A DNA stretch of 64,000 bases from Mycobacterium nebraskense. Lineage in GTDB: Bacteria; Actinomycetota; Actinomycetes; Mycobacteriales; Mycobacteriaceae. The position numbers and the translations under genes are program-made. The notes under the pieces were generated by a model. That model was not told the origin of the DNA, made no database searches, and saw only the letters and a program-made list of their open reading frames with translations. Each line of letters starts with the position of its first letter. Within the stretch, counting starts at the first letter, position 1. The stretch lies in contig NZ_LQPH01000173.1 in assembly GCF_002102255.1 (NCBI RefSeq), positions 124,001 through 188,000 of the forward strand, in the 5' to 3' direction. Shown one piece after another: positions 1 through 8,117 of the stretch.

Positions 1-27
1 CGACTGCATCCAGACTGCAGGCTGTAA

Positions 28-291
28 GTGCTTCATTCCCAAGTGATTACGACAGTACTCGTCAGCGTCGCTATCGCCCTGGGCGCCAGCGCCGGGCCAG
101 CACCAATGGCCAGCGCAGACCCGAGCCCGTTCAACAACCTCAGCTGTCATTGCCAACCGCCACCGAGTCCCAGTCCCAGTCCCGACGTCTCAGGGCAGAT
201 AGCCAGGGGAATCCACGACGGTTTCTCTGCATCTGCAATCCAATTACGGCCCCTCGCCTGGAGGTCATCTCGGGTAATGCCGACCCGATGA
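28..291 (+). CDS. Small secreted mycobacterial protein (hypothetical)
   Basis: The 87-residue product begins with a clear export signal: a hydrophobic stretch at residues 6-22 and an Ala-rich region ending MASA|DPSPF, a typical cleavage site. The mature part holds a CxC pair (LSCHCQ) and a Pro/Ser-rich linker (PPPSPSPSP), followed by GQIARGIHDGF. This resembles a family of short exported mycobacterial proteins of unknown function. The C-terminal 20 residues look unlike that family and may reflect a frameshift. An in-frame stop lies just before the GTG at 28; GTG at 43 is an alternative start that gives a more compact signal peptide. I do not recognise a function. Confidence 0.5.
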   Translation: MLHSQVITTVLVSVAIALGASAGPAPMASADPSPFNNLSCHCQPPPSPSPSPDVSGQIARGIHDGFSASAIQLRPLAWRSSRVMPTR

Positions 292-724
292 CCGAATGCG
301 GTGCTGTTCGGCGCCCGGAGACGGCCGACGTCCAGTGCGGTAGACGGTAAAACACTCTGCCGGGGGCCGCTTACCCCAATCGGCGAGATCCGACGGTGGC
401 CTTTCGCCCCAGCAAGGAATGCTTTTGCGACCGTCGTTGCGCCGCGGAGCATGCGATGTCGAGGGGCCGGATCACGGGCGGCCGACGAGATCATTGCGCT
501 GGTTTCCGCCCGCCCGTTTTCGCCGATCACGGTTATCGGTCAGCTGGGCTCTCCGCCTGCTAGAACTATGGGCGCGGCGTGCTGGGCGATCTCGTGGTGG
601 CGATTGTGGAGGACCCGTTGGCCTGGGGCCCATCGTCCCGCCGAAACCATCGGTGGGTATGTCGCGTGGGCGGGTTGGTGACTTATTATCTGCGTATGCA
701 TGCAGGTAAGCGGGCAGCATAGCG
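292..724. other. Intergenic region, no gene seen
   Basis: About 430 bases between the small secreted protein and the CDF exporter. Several open frames cross it on both strands, but none shows a domain, a signal peptide or a convincing ribosome site. The only structure I can point to is the imperfect inverted repeat next to the CDF start, listed separately. Confidence 0.5.
686..709. promoter_or_regulatory. Imperfect inverted repeat upstream of the CDF exporter (candidate metal-sensor operator)
   Basis: A 24-base imperfect palindrome with arms TTAnCTGCnT and AnGCAGnTAA ends 15 bases before the exporter ATG. Size and position fit an operator for an ArsR/SmtB-type or similar metal sensor. The regulator is not encoded nearby, so the assignment is inference. 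Confidence 0.35.
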
Positions 725-1717
725 ATGAGCGGGGATAGCGACCACGACCACGGGCCTGGTCACGAACATGCCCACGGACTTCGCGGCCTCGTGGCCCAAC
801 TTTTCATCCCGCACAGCCACGACGCCGCCGACAGCCTCGACATCGCGCTGGAATCCAGTGCCATCGGCATCCGGGCGGTCAAGATCGGCCTCGTCGGCCT
901 GGCCGCGACCGCCACCATGCAGGTGGTCATCGCCGTCGTGTCCGGATCGATCGCCCTGGCCGCCGACACCATTCACAACTTCTCGGACGCGCTGACCGCA
1001 GTCCCGCTCTGGATCGCCTTCTCGTTAGGCCGACGCGCGGCAACCCGCCGGTACACCTACGGCTACGGTCGCGCCGAAGACATCGCCGGTTTGTTCGTCA
1101 TCGGCATGATCGCCCTGTCGGCGATGATCGCCGGCTACGAAGCCGTCCTGCGGCTCATCCACCCTGTTGCGGTCGAGCACGTCGGCTGGGTCGCGGCGGC
1201 CGGCATCGTCGGCTTCCTCGGTAACGAGGGCGTCGCGAGCTATAGGATCCGGGTCGGCCGCCGGATCGGCTCGGCCGCCCTCGTCGCCGACGGCCTACAC
1301 GCGCGAACTGACGGATTCACCTCGCTGGCCGTGCTTTTCGGAGCGATCGGCGTCGCTCTCGGGTACCCGGTTGCGGACCCGATCGTCGGCATGATCATCA
1401 CCGTGGCGATTGCGGCGGTGCTGTATCGCGCCGTGCGCGACATCTTCCGCCGGCTCATGGATGCGGTGGACCCCAAGCTCGTCGACACCGCCGAAGCATG
1501 CCTTGCCGCCCGGCCCGGAGTCCGCAGTGTGCGTAGCATCCGGATGCGCTGGATAGGGCACCAGCTGCACGCCGACGCCGAACTCGACATCGATCCCGGC
1601 ACCAGCCTCGAGGACGCCCACCGCATCGCTCATGACGCCGAACACGAACTGACTCATGCCGTGCCAAGGCTCCACAGCGCACTCGTCCACGCCTACCCGG
1701 CGCACCACAACGAGTAA
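725..1717 (+). CDS. Cation diffusion facilitator (CDF) family metal exporter
   Basis: A 330-residue inner-membrane divalent cation/proton antiporter, most likely exporting Zn or another divalent metal. The N-terminus is His-rich (HDHGPGHEHAHG), as in zinc CDF proteins. The TM2 motif AADTIHNFSDAL carries the H/D metal site, and TM5 has VADGLHARTDGF, which gives the canonical HxxxD pairs. A C-terminal cytosolic ferredoxin-fold domain (about residues 240-330) ends in HALVHAYPAHHNE-like His residues. It converges on an NRAMP-type gene 6 bases downstream, suggesting a metal-homeostasis locus. Exact metal unknown. Confidence 0.9.
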   Translation: MSGDSDHDHGPGHEHAHGLRGLVAQLFIPHSHDAADSLDIALESSAIGIRAVKIGLVGLAATATMQVVIAVVSGSIALAADTIHNFSDALTAVPLWIAFSLGRRAATRRYTYGYGRAEDIAGLFVIGMIALSAMIAGYEAVLRLIHPVAVEHVGWVAAAGIVGFLGNEGVASYRIRVGRRIGSAALVADGLHARTDGFTSLAVLFGAIGVALGYPVADPIVGMIITVAIAAVLYRAVRDIFRRLMDAVDPKLVDTAEACLAARPGVRSVRSIRMRWIGHQLHADAELDIDPGTSLEDAHRIAHDAEHELTHAVPRLHSALVHAYPAHHNE

Positions 1718-1723
1718 GACGAT

Positions 1724-3019
1724 TCAAGTCCAGCCCAGCGCCTGGGGAACCATGTAGAGCCCAAAACCGATGACCACCAGGCAAAGCGCGCGCGTGACGT
1801 ATTTGTGCAGCCCGCGCATGCGCCAATGCTCGGGCAGGGCCTTGGCTTCCAGCACCAGCAGCAGGCCCAGCACGATCGGTAGCAGCAAGGCGTTCATCAC
1901 TTCGACCTCCACGGCCAGGTTGACCAGGTCGACACTGGCCAGGACGAGCACCGCGCCGACGATGTGCGCAAGCGCGTAGGTGACGTAGAACTTGGCGGTC
2001 TCGCGGTTGGGCCGCTCGTTGAGCGTGTGCCGCCACCCGAAGACCTCCGCGAGCCCCCACGCCCCGGCGAGGGAGGCGACGATCGCGGCGACCAGCGCCG
2101 CCCCGAGCATGCCCAGCCCGAAGAGGACCGTCCCGCCGGTGCGGCCCAGGTACGGGGTGAGCGAGTTGGCGATTTCGCCGACGGTGTTCAGGGAACCCCC
2201 GCCGTCGTGCGCCCCCACCGTCGAGGCCATGGTGACGACCACCGCGATCATGATCAGCTGGGTCAACACCGCCCCGGTGGCCGTGTCGTAGCGGGCCTGC
2301 CGAATCGTGGCCTCCGACAACCGCTTATCCACCACCGCGCCCTGCTGATAGAAGATCATCCACGGCATGATGACCGCGCCGACGTTGGCCGCGACCAGCA
2401 GCAGATACGACGAATTGCCCAGCGGCATCGAGGACATGCCGTCCAGCAGCGCGTCGAGCCGCGGCCGCGCCAACACCATGGCGACCAGGAACGCCAGTTC
2501 GGCCGAGCCGACGATGAGGCCGATGCGTTCGACGCGCCGGTAGCTGCCGGTGAACGCCAGTGCCAGCAGCGCGGCGGTCGCGATCGGGATGCTGACCCAC
2601 CGCGAGACGCCGAAAAGTTCGCCCACCCCGGCGACGCCGGCGAACTCCGTCAGCAACGCCCCGATCGCCGAGGCGAACAACGTGAAGGCCGACAGCCACG
2701 CCCAACCGCGGCCGAACCGCTCCCGGATCAGCGCGCCATGACCGCGCTTGGTGACGATGCCGAGCCGCACCGTCATCTCCTGGACGCAGTAAAGGATCGG
2801 CATCAAGATCAGCTGCGGCAGCACCATCCGGTAGCCCCATTGGGAGCCGGACTGTGAGGCGGTGATCAAGGATCCCGCATCGGTGTCCGCCAGCATGACC
2901 ACGAGGCCGGGGCCCCAGACCGCCAGCAGCCCCCACCGCACCCATCGGCCGCGCGCCCGCAGAGATACCGGCGGCTGGCCGTCGAATTCTTCCGCCACTG
3001 GTGTGGAGGTATCGGTCAC
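1724..3019 (-). CDS. NRAMP-family-like divalent metal transporter, non-canonical motifs
   Basis: A 431-residue polytopic membrane protein of the NRAMP/natural resistance fold, with about 11 predicted TM helices. Canonical NRAMPs coordinate Mn/Fe with a TM1 DPGN motif and a TM6 MPH motif. Here TM1 reads ADTDAGS and TM6 reads MPWMIFYQQ, so the Asp and Met survive but Pro-Gly-Asn and His are changed. That places it among divergent NRAMP-related transporters, whose substrate may not be Mn. The adjacent convergent CDF exporter supports a role in metal balance. A TTAGG/CCTTA repeat lies about 58 bases upstream of its start. Confidence 0.8.
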   Translation of the reverse strand: MTDTSTPVAEEFDGQPPVSLRARGRWVRWGLLAVWGPGLVVMLADTDAGSLITASQSGSQWGYRMVLPQLILMPILYCVQEMTVRLGIVTKRGHGALIRERFGRGWAWLSAFTLFASAIGALLTEFAGVAGVGELFGVSRWVSIPIATAALLALAFTGSYRRVERIGLIVGSAELAFLVAMVLARPRLDALLDGMSSMPLGNSSYLLLVAANVGAVIMPWMIFYQQGAVVDKRLSEATIRQARYDTATGAVLTQLIMIAVVVTMASTVGAHDGGGSLNTVGEIANSLTPYLGRTGGTVLFGLGMLGAALVAAIVASLAGAWGLAEVFGWRHTLNERPNRETAKFYVTYALAHIVGAVLVLASVDLVNLAVEVEVMNALLLPIVLGLLLVLEAKALPEHWRMRGLHKYVTRALCLVVIGFGLYMVPQALGWT

Positions 3020-3076
3020 CCTTGCCCCATTCCTTCAGACGACTGCGTTCGCGCGAGCCCGACTGCCGATGATAAC

Positions 3077-3090
3077 TAAGGCTCCCCTAA
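3077..3090 (-). promoter_or_regulatory. Candidate DtxR/IdeR/MntR-like half-palindrome upstream of the NRAMP-like gene
   Basis: On the minus strand the bases read TTAGGGGAGCCTTA: arms TTAGG and CCTTA around four bases, close to the TTAGG...CCTAA core of DtxR-family iron and manganese boxes. It sits in the promoter region of the NRAMP-like gene. The match to the 19-base IdeR consensus is only partial, so confidence is low. Confidence 0.25.
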
Positions 3091-3165
3091 CCGACACCGT
3101 TTCACCGAAGAGCGCCATTCTCAAAACTGCGCATACATTCTCGAAAATGCGATAGGTCTTCTCCA

Positions 3166-5175
3166 ATGGCGAGAGTACGTTACCGAGGTATGCAAACGGT
3201 CCGGAGCTTCTGCCGCGTCTGCACGTCCGTCTGCGGCATCCTCGTGGATGTCGACGGGGACGAGGTGATCCGCGTCCGCGGCGATCAGGACCATCCCTTC
3301 TCGCACGGATACACCTGCCCGAAGGGCCGCGCACTGCCGCTGCTGCATCATCATCCGGACCGCCTGGAACGGCCCCGGATGCGGGCGGACGGCCGGCTGC
3401 AGGACACCACCTGGGACGCCTGTCTCGACGACCTGGGCACGCGGCTAAAGGACATCATCGAACGGCACGGCCCGGCGTCGGTCGCGTTCTACTTCAGCAC
3501 GATGGAGAGCGCCGGGTTCCGGATGGCCGAGGCCCTGCACGCGGCGATCGGCACGCCGGCCAAGTTCAGCCCCCTGACCATCGACGGCACGGCCAAACCC
3601 CTGGTCTCGGATCTGGTGGGCGGGTTCATGGGATTGTCCGGCCGGACGGACCTGGACAACGCGGACTTTCTTTTGCTGGTCGGTGTGAATCCCGTTGTCT
3701 CACATGGCCATGCGATCTCGATGCCGAACCCGACCGGCACAGTGCGCGACATCACTCGGCGCGGGCAGGTCTGGGTGATCGACCCGCGGCGCACGGAGAC
3801 CGCGCGGCTGGCCACCGGCCACCTGGCCCCGCGGCCCAGCACCGACCACGCGGTGCTGGCCTATCTGGTTCGCGAGATCCTATGCGACGGCATGAAATCC
3901 GATGTGCCGGTTCAGGGTATCGACGCGCTGCGCGCCGCGGTGGAGCCGTTCACGCTGGAGCACACCGCGAGGCTTGCCGACGTCACCGAGGCGGAGCTGA
4001 CGCGGCTGTGCGCTGCGGTGCGCGCCGCGAAATGTGTGGCGGTCGAAACCGGGACGGGCGTCACCATGACGGCCGACCGGGCCAACGTCACCCAGTGGCT
4101 CGCCTGGGTGCTGATGATCCTGACCGGCGCGATGAACCGGCCCGGGGGGACGTGGTTCCATCCCGGATTCGCTTACCAGTTGGAGGCTTTCGGCGACCTG
4201 CTGCCGATCACACCGATCGAGGGATCATTCGGCCCCGGCCCGAGCAGCCGCCCGGAGGCGCAGGCATTCATCAACGAGTGGCCCTGCGCCGTGCTGCCCG
4301 ACGAGATCGCTGCCGGCAACGTCCGCGCCCTGATCAACGTCGGCGGCAGTCTGGTCACCTCATTCCCGGAGACGGCCAAGCTGATCCCGGCCCTGCAGGA
4401 TCTCGAAGTGTTCGCCACGACGGAGATCATCAACAACGAGACCACGGAGTTGGCCACCCACGTGCTGCCGACCAAGGATCCGCTGGAACGGCCCGACATC
4501 ACCATCCACGACATCCTGAGTTCGCGGGTGTCCGTGCAATACAGCCCCGCCGTCGTCGCCCCGGTGGGCGAGCGGCGGTCGATGTGGTGGGTCTTCGCCG
4601 AACTGGGCCGCCGGCTCGGTTATGAGCTCGGCAGTCTCGGCGATCCGGACAGCAGCACCGACGACGACGTACTCACCGTTCTGTTGGCCGGCGCGCGGAC
4701 CAAGTACGACGAGGTGGCGGCCAAGGGATGGGCGGAAGTCCCGCGGGAGCTGCCCGCGGCATGGGTCGACGAGCACATCGAGCGGATGGGCGGCTGGCGC
4801 CTCGCGCCGCCGCTACTGGTCGATCAGCTCGCCGCGCTCGAGCCGCCCGCGCCATTGGTGATGGTGCCGCGCCGACAGCGCAAGAAACTCAACGGGCAGC
4901 TGGACTTTCTCGGCGAACCCGCCGAGATCCTCATCCATCCCGACGACGGCGCCGCGGCCAGCGTGGCGGACGGCCAACGGGTGACCGTCCGCAGCGCGAA
5001 CGGGGAGCTCACCGGCGTCGCGAAGGTCGACGATTCGATCCGGCGCGGGGCGGTGTCGATTCCGCACGGCCACCACGAGGCCAACGTCAATCGCCTGACC
5101 AACAAGGACGACATCGACGTGGTGACCGGCATGGTGCGCTACTCCGGGATACCGGTGAGCCTGCACCCGGCGTGA
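3166..5175 (+). CDS. Molybdopterin-dependent oxidoreductase (DMSO reductase superfamily)
   Basis: A 669-residue single-chain molybdoenzyme. An N-terminal [4Fe-4S] site is formed by C16, C19, C23 and C51 (CRVCTSVCG ... GYTCPKG). The large molybdopterin-binding domain follows, with DPRRTETA near residue 205. A C-terminal molydop-binding barrel (about 550-665) contains ILIHPDDGAA and SIPHGHHEAN. There is no twin-arginine signal, so it is probably cytoplasmic. The substrate cannot be read from the sequence; formate dehydrogenase- or nitrate reductase-like assimilatory enzymes are alternatives. A second in-frame ATG at 3190 (MQTVRSFC) is an equally plausible start. Confidence 0.85.
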   Translation: MARVRYRGMQTVRSFCRVCTSVCGILVDVDGDEVIRVRGDQDHPFSHGYTCPKGRALPLLHHHPDRLERPRMRADGRLQDTTWDACLDDLGTRLKDIIERHGPASVAFYFSTMESAGFRMAEALHAAIGTPAKFSPLTIDGTAKPLVSDLVGGFMGLSGRTDLDNADFLLLVGVNPVVSHGHAISMPNPTGTVRDITRRGQVWVIDPRRTETARLATGHLAPRPSTDHAVLAYLVREILCDGMKSDVPVQGIDALRAAVEPFTLEHTARLADVTEAELTRLCAAVRAAKCVAVETGTGVTMTADRANVTQWLAWVLMILTGAMNRPGGTWFHPGFAYQLEAFGDLLPITPIEGSFGPGPSSRPEAQAFINEWPCAVLPDEIAAGNVRALINVGGSLVTSFPETAKLIPALQDLEVFATTEIINNETTELATHVLPTKDPLERPDITIHDILSSRVSVQYSPAVVAPVGERRSMWWVFAELGRRLGYELGSLGDPDSSTDDDVLTVLLAGARTKYDEVAAKGWAEVPRELPAAWVDEHIERMGGWRLAPPLLVDQLAALEPPAPLVMVPRRQRKKLNGQLDFLGEPAEILIHPDDGAAASVADGQRVTVRSANGELTGVAKVDDSIRRGAVSIPHGHHEANVNRLTNKDDIDVVTGMVRYSGIPVSLHPA

Positions 5176-5179
5176 GTTC

Positions 5180-6256
5180 TCAGGCGTCGATCACCAGGCG
5201 ATCGCCTTTCGCCCGAGAGACGCAGACCAGCATTTCGCCGTCGCCCTCCACGGTGCGGCCGCGGCGATCGACTTGCCCCGCAATCACTTTCACCTTGCAA
5301 GTGCCACAGAATCCTTGCTGGCACGAGTAAGCGGTCGTCGGGTCGCCGTCCAGCATGACGGCCAGCGCCGACCGGTTCCCCGGCACGCTGAGCACGCGCT
5401 GTGAACGCGCGAGTTCCAGCTCGAACGGGACACCGTCCACGATTGGCGGCGGGCCGAAGCGTTCGTAATGCAATGGCGCGTCGGCATGTTGGTCGCGCAC
5501 CGTACGTACCGCTTCGAGCATGGCGGTCGGGCCGCACACGTAGACGGCCGTCCTCGGCCCGGCGTCGGAGAGCAGTTCCTCGGCGGTGGCGATGCGGCCG
5601 CGCTCGTCATCGGCCCACACGGTGACCCGGTCGGGCGCCACCGCCACCAGCTCGTCGAGTAGCGGCATGTATTCCCGGCTGCACCCGGCATACACGGCGC
5701 GCCAATCGATTCCGCGCTGCTCGGCGAGCCGGATCATGGGCAGGATCGGTGTCACGCCGATTCCGCCGATCACGAACAACATCTCGCGCTCGTCGGTGAC
5801 GAGATAGAACGCGTTGCGGGGGCCGTCGAACTCGACGGCGTCGCCCACGTCGAAGCTGTCGTGCATTTCGATCGAGCCGCCGCCGCCGTCGGCGATCCGA
5901 CGCACCGCGATGCGGTAGTCGGTGCGCCGCCCGGGCGGACCGCAGAGTGAATACTGGCGGCGGCGGCCCGAAGCCAGCCGGATATCGATGTGCGCGCCCG
6001 GGGTCCAGGACGGCAGCAAACCGCCTTGCGCGTCGGCGAGCGTCAACGCGACCACGTCGGGCGTCAGAAGTTCGCGCTTGGTGACCACCGCGGTGTTGGT
6101 CCGCGGCACCGGCACGACCCGCGACAGGTCCCAGCGCGACGCCGACGCCAAACCGCCGAAGAGGGTGCCCACTCCCCACAACGCCGTGTAGAGGCGATCG
6201 CGCTTGCGGCGACCGTACAGGTCGGCGGGTCTGCTACTCCAAATAGCATGTGCCAC
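5180..6256 (-). CDS. Phthalate-dioxygenase-reductase-type FAD/NAD/[2Fe-2S] reductase
   Basis: A 358-residue electron-transfer protein. A roughly 50-residue N-terminal extension is followed by an FAD-binding barrel (RRQYSL flavin motif), an NAD(P)-binding domain (GGIGVTPILPM) and a C-terminal plant-type ferredoxin domain with C-x4-C-x2-C (CQQGFCGTC) and a last Cys in LVCVSRA. Such proteins pass electrons from NAD(P)H to an oxygenase. It is the last gene of a four-gene minus-strand operon, 9 bases after the hydrolase gene, so the PF10118 diiron-like protein two genes upstream is the obvious candidate partner (inference). Confidence 0.88.
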   Translation of the reverse strand: MAHAIWSSRPADLYGRRKRDRLYTALWGVGTLFGGLASASRWDLSRVVPVPRTNTAVVTKRELLTPDVVALTLADAQGGLLPSWTPGAHIDIRLASGRRRQYSLCGPPGRRTDYRIAVRRIADGGGGSIEMHDSFDVGDAVEFDGPRNAFYLVTDEREMLFVIGGIGVTPILPMIRLAEQRGIDWRAVYAGCSREYMPLLDELVAVAPDRVTVWADDERGRIATAEELLSDAGPRTAVYVCGPTAMLEAVRTVRDQHADAPLHYERFGPPPIVDGVPFELELARSQRVLSVPGNRSALAVMLDGDPTTAYSCQQGFCGTCKVKVIAGQVDRRGRTVEGDGEMLVCVSRAKGDRLVIDA

Positions 6257-6265
6257 AGCGAATTC

Positions 6266-7171
6266 CTAAGCGTGTCGAATGTCGATGACCTGGTTGACCC
6301 ACTCGGCCGTGAGCTCGGCGATGACCTCGGGATGGGAGGACACCACCCAGTGTCCGCCCTCGATCGGGACGACCCTGCCGTTGGGCGGTATCGAGCCGGT
6401 GAACCGCTGCAGGGGCGGCGAGACGAAATAGTCCTTGCGCGCCACCAGCACCTGCACCGGGACGGTGGTCTGCGGCAGCTGCTTTCCCGGGGCCAGGAAC
6501 GGCCCCGGCATGTTGGCGCGGTACAGGTTGAGCCCGTTGATGTAGTCGCGGATCGATCGGGTGGTCGCCGCGCGCCGCCGGCCGCCGCCGCGCGGCCGGC
6601 CGATGAGTTCAACCGCGGCAAAGACTGTCACGGATGCCCGGGACCAGATCGCCAGCTCGGGCACCCCCGGGCACAGGAAGAACCAGATGTAGGACGACGC
6701 CAGAGCCTGCTTGAGGACGTCGAACACGCCGCGGGGTGTGCGCGGGGACCGCAGGAACTTGCCCGCGTAGTTGAGGTGCGGTCCGGAGATCGACGTGAAC
6801 GAGGCGACTTTGCGCATCACCGCGTCGTCGGTGACCGCCGCCCAGGCCTGGATCGAACCCCAGTCGTGCGCCACCAGGTGCACCTGGCCCACCCCGAGGC
6901 TGTCGATCACCGCGCCGATGTCGGAAACCAGTTGGGGCAGGCGGTATCCCGCGCGCTTCGCCGGCTTGGAGGATTCGCCGGCCCCGCGCACGTCGTAGGC
7001 CACGAAGTTGTGGTGACCGCCGAGCTCGTTGGCGACCCCGTCCCACACGTGGTGGTTATCCGGGTAGCCGTGAATCGCCAAGATCGTCGGGCGCCCCGGG
7101 TCGATCTCCGTGTGGGCGTGGACCGCGAGGGACACGCCGTCGGAGGCGATTACGTTGGTGGACTGAGTCAT
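6266..7171 (-). CDS. Alpha/beta hydrolase (epoxide hydrolase-like)
   Basis: A 301-residue alpha/beta hydrolase. IHGYPDNHHVW supplies the oxyanion hole. The nucleophile elbow reads AHDWGS, so the nucleophile is Asp rather than Ser, as in epoxide hydrolases and haloalkane dehalogenases. A late GGHWVVSSHPE supplies the His. It sits 9 bases upstream of the reductase and 18 bases downstream of the PF10118 gene in one operon. The Asp nucleophile next to an apparent oxygenase/reductase pair suggests hydrolysis of an epoxide or similar oxidised lipid; this is inference. Confidence 0.85.
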   Translation of the reverse strand: MTQSTNVIASDGVSLAVHAHTEIDPGRPTILAIHGYPDNHHVWDGVANELGGHHNFVAYDVRGAGESSKPAKRAGYRLPQLVSDIGAVIDSLGVGQVHLVAHDWGSIQAWAAVTDDAVMRKVASFTSISGPHLNYAGKFLRSPRTPRGVFDVLKQALASSYIWFFLCPGVPELAIWSRASVTVFAAVELIGRPRGGGRRRAATTRSIRDYINGLNLYRANMPGPFLAPGKQLPQTTVPVQVLVARKDYFVSPPLQRFTGSIPPNGRVVPIEGGHWVVSSHPEVIAELTAEWVNQVIDIRHA

Positions 7172-7189
7172 CCGTGCGTGCTCCGAAAG

Positions 7190-8098
7190 TCAGTGCGCTG
7201 CGCGGGCGGCGGGCGACCGGGCCAGATAGTCGACCGCGCGCCCCACCCCACCCAATTTGGACGGGTGGAAACTCGGCGTGTAGTAGGCGCCGATGACCCG
7301 CAGGAACTGGAAGGGCCCGGGCACCAGGCCCCGCCGCGCCGCGCTGAAGTAATCGCGCCAGCGCGGTTTGCTGCCCGGCGGCAGGTACGGGTCGACCGAG
7401 TACATGAACCGCACGCCGCGGATGAACAACCACAGCAACGCCGGCGTCACCAGCAGCTGGGTGCGCACTTGGCGCCAGTACCCGCCGCTCAGGTGCTTCA
7501 TGGTGTCGAACGCGACGGCCTTGTGTTCGACCTCTTCGGCGCCGTGCCAGCGCAGCAGGTCCAGCATCACCGGGTCGGTGCCGAAGGCGTCGTGTTGCGG
7601 GGTGTCGAGGATCCATTCGCCCAAGATGGCGGTGTAGTGCTCGAGGGCCGCCACCATCGACACCCGCTCGAGCAACCAGCTCTGCCGCCGCCGCCGGCCC
7701 CAACCCGGCCGGTCCCCGATGAGCTTGCCGAACAGCCAGGCCATCTGGTCGGTGAACGGCGTTACGTCGATGCCCTTGGCCGCGAAGTGGTCCAGCACCC
7801 CGGAATGCGCCTGCGAGTGCATGGCCTCCTGGCTGATGAATCCCTGTACGTCCAGCCGCAGCTGATCGTCTTTGATCATCGGCAACGTGTTCTTGAACGC
7901 GTCGACGATGAACTCCTCGCCGGCCGGCAGCAGCAGATGCAGCACGTTGCAGAAGTGGGTGGTGAAGGGCTCGTTCGGCACGTAGTAGAACGGCAGCGTC
8001 GCCCAGTCGAAGTCGACGTCACGTGCCTGCAGGACGATCCGCTCGTGGTCGAGCGAGGCGTCATGCGGACCGGTCGCCTGGTCGTCGACGGTAAACAT
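7190..8098 (-). CDS. PF10118-family metal-dependent protein (putative diiron oxygenase/hydrolase)
   Basis: A 302-residue member of the predicted metal-dependent hydrolase family PF10118. The family carries a ferritin-like four-helix core with conserved Glu and His metal ligands. Candidate ligands here are AGEEFIVDAF, FISQEAMHSQAH and the later WHGAEEVEHKAVAF. The pattern (E, ExxH, E, ExxxH) looks like a diiron site rather than a hydrolase site. It is encoded 19 bases after the acyl ligase/reductase and is followed by a hydrolase and a ferredoxin-type reductase, which could deliver electrons to it. Biochemical function is not established. Confidence 0.75.
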   Translation of the reverse strand: MFTVDDQATGPHDASLDHERIVLQARDVDFDWATLPFYYVPNEPFTTHFCNVLHLLLPAGEEFIVDAFKNTLPMIKDDQLRLDVQGFISQEAMHSQAHSGVLDHFAAKGIDVTPFTDQMAWLFGKLIGDRPGWGRRRRQSWLLERVSMVAALEHYTAILGEWILDTPQHDAFGTDPVMLDLLRWHGAEEVEHKAVAFDTMKHLSGGYWRQVRTQLLVTPALLWLFIRGVRFMYSVDPYLPPGSKPRWRDYFSAARRGLVPGPFQFLRVIGAYYTPSFHPSKLGGVGRAVDYLARSPAARAAH

Positions 8099-8117
8099 GG
8101 TGGACCCCCTTGAGTCG

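Noticed and set aside
5990..8113. Plus-strand open frame of about 700 codons over the operon
   Set aside because: Antisense to three genes with clear catalytic motifs; no recognisable domain.
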